Source: Faecalibacterium sp.
GTDB taxonomy: Bacteria > Bacillota > Clostridia > Oscillospirales > Ruminococcaceae
Reading direction: 5' to 3'
Length of the DNA stretch: 18,664 nt
NCBI GenBank assembly: GCA_020025795.1
Contig: JAHHRK010000023.1
Location: 1-18,664, forward strand
Part shown: positions 16,201 to 18,664 of the stretch, piece by piece
Layout of the letters: every line of letters starts with the position of its first letter
Position numbering within the stretch: position 1 is the stretch's first letter
Position numbers and translations under genes: made by a program
Notes under the pieces: model-generated
Database searches by the model: none
Told to the model about the DNA's origin: nothing
Seen by the model: the letters and a program-made list of their open reading frames with translations, nothing else

Positions 16201-18412
16201 TGCCGCTATTCGATTTGATGGTATCAAACTCCTGGGTAAAGGTCTTTTGTTCACTTCCGTCAGAAGGAATCAGAGTCAGCTTCACAGTGTCTGCGTTGCT
16301 GGCGTATACAACAACGGGAACATCGCTGTTACCGCCGCCGATTACAACTTCGCGGTTCCATGCGGGCATAATGTGCAGGGTTTCGTCCTCGGTGTTCCAC
16401 TGGCTGCGGTACAGATAGTAGGAATCCTTGGGGAAGCCTGCGGTATCGATGATACCAAAGTAAGAGTTCTTGGGAGAAGGCCATGCGCCCTGTGCGCCGC
16501 CCGTTGTGCCATTCCAGTGGGTAGGCTCGCCAATGTAGTCAAAGCCGGTCCAGACGTATTCACCTGCAACGAAGTCGCGCTGGATGACATCGCGCCATGC
16601 ATCGTTGGCCAGTGCACCCCAACTTACCGTCGAGCCGTCGTAAGAGGTCAGCTGCTTATCGGTAGTGCGGTCATTGTCCGTGCGGCGATTGTAAATGCCG
16701 CGGCTGTTGACAGAAGATGCGGTTTCAGAGCCGTACAACTTCCAGTCGGAGTGCAGACGATGCAGTTCGTCATAACTGGGGCCTTTAGAATAGTTTGTGC
16801 CGCTTACGCCGCCGGCCTTCGTAATCTTATTGGCAACTGCAATCTGCTCCGCGTCACCACCCTTTACAGAGTTGCTGCCAACGGTCAACGGATTGGAAGT
16901 ATCGATGTCCTGTGCCCATTTGATCAGCTCAGGCACCTTGGCGGAGTAGCCGCCGGGAATGTTGGTGCCTTCCTGAATTTCATTACCCAGAGACCACATG
17001 ATCACAGAAGGTGCGTTGCGGTCACGCAGCAAAGTTTCCTGCAGGGAGTACTGTGCCCAAGTCTTGTTCGCAGCTGCATGGCACAGCTTGCTGTTTGCAT
17101 CCATCGTTTGGTTAAAGAAACGGGCAAAGTCATTGCGGTTGCTGTTCTTCGGGTACATCCAGCCGTCGAAGATTTCCTCAACAACCAGAATGCCCTTTTC
17201 GTTACAAATGTCGATCAGGTTCTGAGATGCCGGGTTGTGGGTCACACGGATGGAGTTGCAGCCCATATCCATCAGGATCTCAACCTGACGCTCGACAGCG
17301 CGGCGATTGTTGACCGCACCCAGAGCACCCTGGTCGTGGTGCATGCAAACGCCCTTCAGCTTCATATTCTCGCCGTTCAGGCTGAAGCCCGTCTTGGTAT
17401 CGAACTTGAAGTAGCGGAAGCCGTAAGTCGTATCGTAGGAGTCCAGAACCTTGTCGCCCTGCTTGATTTCAGTGCGGACGGTGTACAGGTTCGGATGCTC
17501 GGTGTCCCACAGATTGGGTGCTTCGGTCGTTTTCAGGACTGCATCCACTTTCTTGGTGCCGTTTGCATCAATGCTGACGCTATCTACGGTTACAGTGCCC
17601 TTGGCCACGTCCTTGCCCTTTTCGTACAGGGTGTGGGTAACGGATACGTTAGCAGCGGCAGTACCGTCGTTTACAACGGTGGTAGCAATAGTCATATCCA
17701 CATTGCCCTTAGCCTGCGTTTCCAGGTTCGGGGTAGTGATCTGAGTGCCGCCCAAATCTACATGAACCGGGTCGGTGATGGTCAGGTTCACATCGCGGTA
17801 AATGCCGCTGCCGGAATACCAGCGGCTGGACGGGGTCTGGTGGTTGACCTTAACGGCAATCAGATTATCTTCGCCAAAATTGACCTGATCGGTAATGTCA
17901 ACGGAGAAAGGCGAGTAGCCGTAAGGGTGGGTGGCCAGCCGTTCGCCGTTAACCCATACAGTAGCATCCATGTAGACACCATCAAAGTCTACGCGAATCC
18001 GCTTGCCGCGCTGGGACGAATCAATGGTAAAGTTCTTGCGGTACCAGCCAACACCGCCGGGCAGGTAGCCGCTTTCGGCTTCCAGTGCCTGAGAAAATTC
18101 CTGCTCGATGCTGTAATCATGGGGCAGGTCCAACTGGCGCCAGGATGCATCATTGTAGGTCGTCTTTTCGGCGCCGGTCGCTTCGCCCAGATAGAACTTC
18201 CAGTTATTGACGAAGCTCTCTGTGCGCTGCTTGCTCTGGCCGTAGCGGCTGACGTACACAACCTCCGGCTGAGAATTCATCTGTGACGAGCTGTCAGCCA
18301 ATGTGGAAACCAGAGGTCTGGCTGCATAAGCATGGGGCAGAACTGCGGCGCCCTGCATTGCAATAACAAATGCTGCGACAGCCGCAATCGTGCGTTTACA
18401 TCTTTTCTTCAC
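13235..18412 (-). CDS. large secreted GH2 beta-galactosidase-type glycosidase with accessory domains
   Basis: The protein has about 1725 residues when started at the GTG at 18412. That start gives a clean signal peptide (KKRCKR, hydrophobic core, cleavage after AYA near residue 30) and lies downstream of AAAGGAAGG; the ATG at 18481 is in frame but has no ribosome site. The GH2 core comprises a sugar-binding domain (about 65-215), an Ig-like domain (about 220-335) and a TIM barrel (about 340-670). The barrel has the IRVTHNP signature, acid/base Glu478 in SLGNE and nucleophile Glu563 in YGSETASS, as in BgaA and BbgIII type beta-galactosidases. Further C-terminal are GH2 C-terminal/Ig domains (about 690-905), two Big_4-like domains (about 910-1070), two discoidin-like domains (about 1090-1240 and 1330-1490), a G-x-G-x-Y-x-G domain (about 1500-1570), a Big_3-like domain (about 1578-1657) and a FIVAR-like helical end. 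No LPXTG, SLH or transmembrane anchor is visible. It probably releases galactose from extracellular glycans. Confidence 0.88.
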   Translation of the reverse strand: MKKRCKRTIAAVAAFVIAMQGAAVLPHAYAARPLVSTLADSSSQMNSQPEVVYVSRYGQSKQRTESFVNNWKFYLGEATGAEKTTYNDASWRQLDLPHDYSIEQEFSQALEAESGYLPGGVGWYRKNFTIDSSQRGKRIRVDFDGVYMDATVWVNGERLATHPYGYSPFSVDITDQVNFGEDNLIAVKVNHQTPSSRWYSGSGIYRDVNLTITDPVHVDLGGTQITTPNLETQAKGNVDMTIATTVVNDGTAAANVSVTHTLYEKGKDVAKGTVTVDSVSIDANGTKKVDAVLKTTEAPNLWDTEHPNLYTVRTEIKQGDKVLDSYDTTYGFRYFKFDTKTGFSLNGENMKLKGVCMHHDQGALGAVNNRRAVERQVEILMDMGCNSIRVTHNPASQNLIDICNEKGILVVEEIFDGWMYPKNSNRNDFARFFNQTMDANSKLCHAAANKTWAQYSLQETLLRDRNAPSVIMWSLGNEIQEGTNIPGGYSAKVPELIKWAQDIDTSNPLTVGSNSVKGGDAEQIAVANKITKAGGVSGTNYSKGPSYDELHRLHSDWKLYGSETASSVNSRGIYNRRTDNDRTTDKQLTSYDGSTVSWGALANDAWRDVIQRDFVAGEYVWTGFDYIGEPTHWNGTTGGAQGAWPSPKNSYFGIIDTAGFPKDSYYLYRSQWNTEDETLHIMPAWNREVVIGGGNSDVPVVVYASNADTVKLTLIPSDGSEQKTFTQEFDTIKSNSGKGMYTYKAAKGNNGKLYAEFQVPFKEGTLRAEAFKKGETTPFKTAEIKTAGAAAKLSVTEDTKDRTVYADGKDLIYVTVDVVDANGNLVPNASNRVHIKVDGPGKLVGVDNGNSPDHDPYKGKSRQAFGGKMLAIVQTTKTAGEITITATADGINASDAVHVTSKPVASNEQEAVLDGFYMAKSYYVKTGTIPTIPTTVEARFSNGTAKTVDVAWEKISESQVAQTGSFTVKGTVNVDNVDYTVSVIVHVLENVGGMLNYSTTTHKNTTPTLPAQRPVVMADGTILDVEFPVKWDIPEDSAFGKEDSVVMVNGTADVLGTTYPVTASVRVQKEIITIGGSVSSAAHLEQDIPAEQQSDTLEAINDGRTQIATNNNGGKNPTAWSNWKASNRFNDNTAEITFRYDTQQSIGEAVIHFAKDNSSMRYPDANTTEIWISDGGKEWTKVDTTETIGAENDRVTPYTYKFAPFTATQIKLKLTNTTKPTGTDSKACTAITEVELKKAEGSFVTNRSAQLESLSINGHNVPQAQLNIQPNKKGTVAVNAAFADVAAAGKGNAAVTVLPAYKDIIHIITEAEDHSARSFFDIELNKEASFPADDDSRDYPKETTTGIAGSQLKPAQNGEGPASFVTDGDPQTHWHTNWNNASEGRDPSKRWVGLDMGKEKPIVGVRVLPRQQGNGNGATTEYRIEYSNDNQTWTPVPGATGTWKASDRNWKIVEFKEPVNAKYIRVVGVHTAADSGADAHMSMSELRALKPGDGDLSKCTIEVPATVKVDSVSAENPVMVNPVIKNGETTLSYGFDYTLSFTGNDKFGTATVTATGIGQYKGELSASFQIVKNGAPATSIAVKTNPTKTSYTTGETFDPAGLVLTVTYGDGTTAEVAYKKGDANFAFAPALGTKLTVENKTVTVTYGEKSAEISITVAAGAASLEEEIKLAEALNAAKYENDLQKVVFVSALRSAKSLPAGASEAARAEAAANLYEARMNLTPKA

Positions 18413-18438
18413 AAAAATCCATACCTTCCTTTCGAAGT

Positions 18439-18453
18439 CCCACCGGCGGTGGG
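18439..18453 (-). promoter_or_regulatory. hairpin in the GH2 gene leader
   Basis: CCCACC and GGTGGG form a perfect 6-bp stem with a 3-nt loop, ending 8 nt before the AAAGGAAGG ribosome site. It could influence message stability or initiation at the GTG codon. Confidence 0.4.
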
Positions 18454-18503
18454 TGCGATTTTGACGGGTGTGTTTTTGCATTTGGACACAAATCCACGTA
18501 ATA

Positions 18504-18537
18504 ACTATACTTTAAAGCAAAATGAGGTTTCCGTCAA
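18504..18537 (-). promoter_or_regulatory. candidate promoter of the GH2 glycosidase gene
   Basis: On the minus strand TTGACG (plus 18532-18537) is followed after 17 nt by TAAAGT (plus 18509-18514), four of six matches; TATAGT (plus 18504-18509) overlaps its end and is a better hexamer at poorer spacing. The leader would be about 85-90 nt. From 18538 to 18664 I see no further feature. Confidence 0.5.
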
Positions 18538-18664
18538 GAATTTTCGTTGCCAATTTTCATATTTTTAGAAAACAGTGCAAGAAATCTTTTGTACTGAATG
18601 TGAATACGTACGAGTTTGTGAAAAGTTGGCATTTTTTTAAGCACCATGCCGTTGCCGATATAAA

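Noticed and set aside
13226..18286. A 1686-codon open frame on the plus strand, antisense to the GH2 gene
   Set aside because: It has no ribosome site, its translation is Cys/Val/Gly-rich with no domain, and it lies in the register where avoidance of TTA, CTA and TCA codons in the real gene keeps the opposite strand open. The GH2 frame has clear catalytic motifs.

Overview
The window looks like a chromosomal segment of an anaerobic, gut-type Bacillota, probably class Clostridia and plausibly Oscillospiraceae/Ruminococcaceae. The reasons are strong AGGAGG-type ribosome binding sites, many intrinsic terminators, lipoprotein signals, a DUF5685 family gene, a large secreted GH2 glycosidase and an aldehyde:ferredoxin oxidoreductase-type enzyme. 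No rRNA, tRNA, CRISPR, phage or insertion sequence was seen. Taxonomy is inferred from gene content only.

Left part (1-7545, all + strand): a 5'-truncated DUF5685 family gene overlaps a small polytopic membrane protein and ends at an intrinsic terminator. A monocistronic alpha/beta hydrolase (monoacylglycerol lipase type) follows. Then comes a tight three-gene operon: an HdeD-like membrane protein, an MMPL-family RND transporter, and an exported protein with YhgE/Pip-type heptad-like repeats. The last is probably the transporter's extracytoplasmic partner.

Middle part (7571-12888, - strand): a redox module matching the start of the E. coli ydh operon, in the order ydhY (four-cluster ferredoxin), ydhV (AOR-family oxidoreductase) and a ydhW-like gene. 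Upstream on the same strand is modA, encoding an oxyanion-binding lipoprotein for molybdate and perhaps tungstate. That metal is what an AOR-type enzyme needs for its pterin cofactor. modA has a roughly 200-nt structured leader with a competing aptamer-stem/terminator design, and it resembles a Moco/Tuco riboswitch. ydhY has its own promoter with a perfect palindrome over the -35 box. A strong terminator separates ydhV from the ydhW-like gene, which has its own extended -10 promoter.

Right part (13129-18537, - strand): one very large secreted GH2 beta-galactosidase-type enzyme, about 1725 residues, with accessory Ig-like, discoidin-like and FIVAR-like modules and no visible cell-wall anchor.

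The most interesting points are the modA leader, the ydhYVW module with a twin-arginine/lipobox signal on the ferredoxin but none on the oxidoreductase, and a structured element downstream of modA. Several very long antisense open frames (up to 1686 codons) are judged to be codon-usage artefacts.
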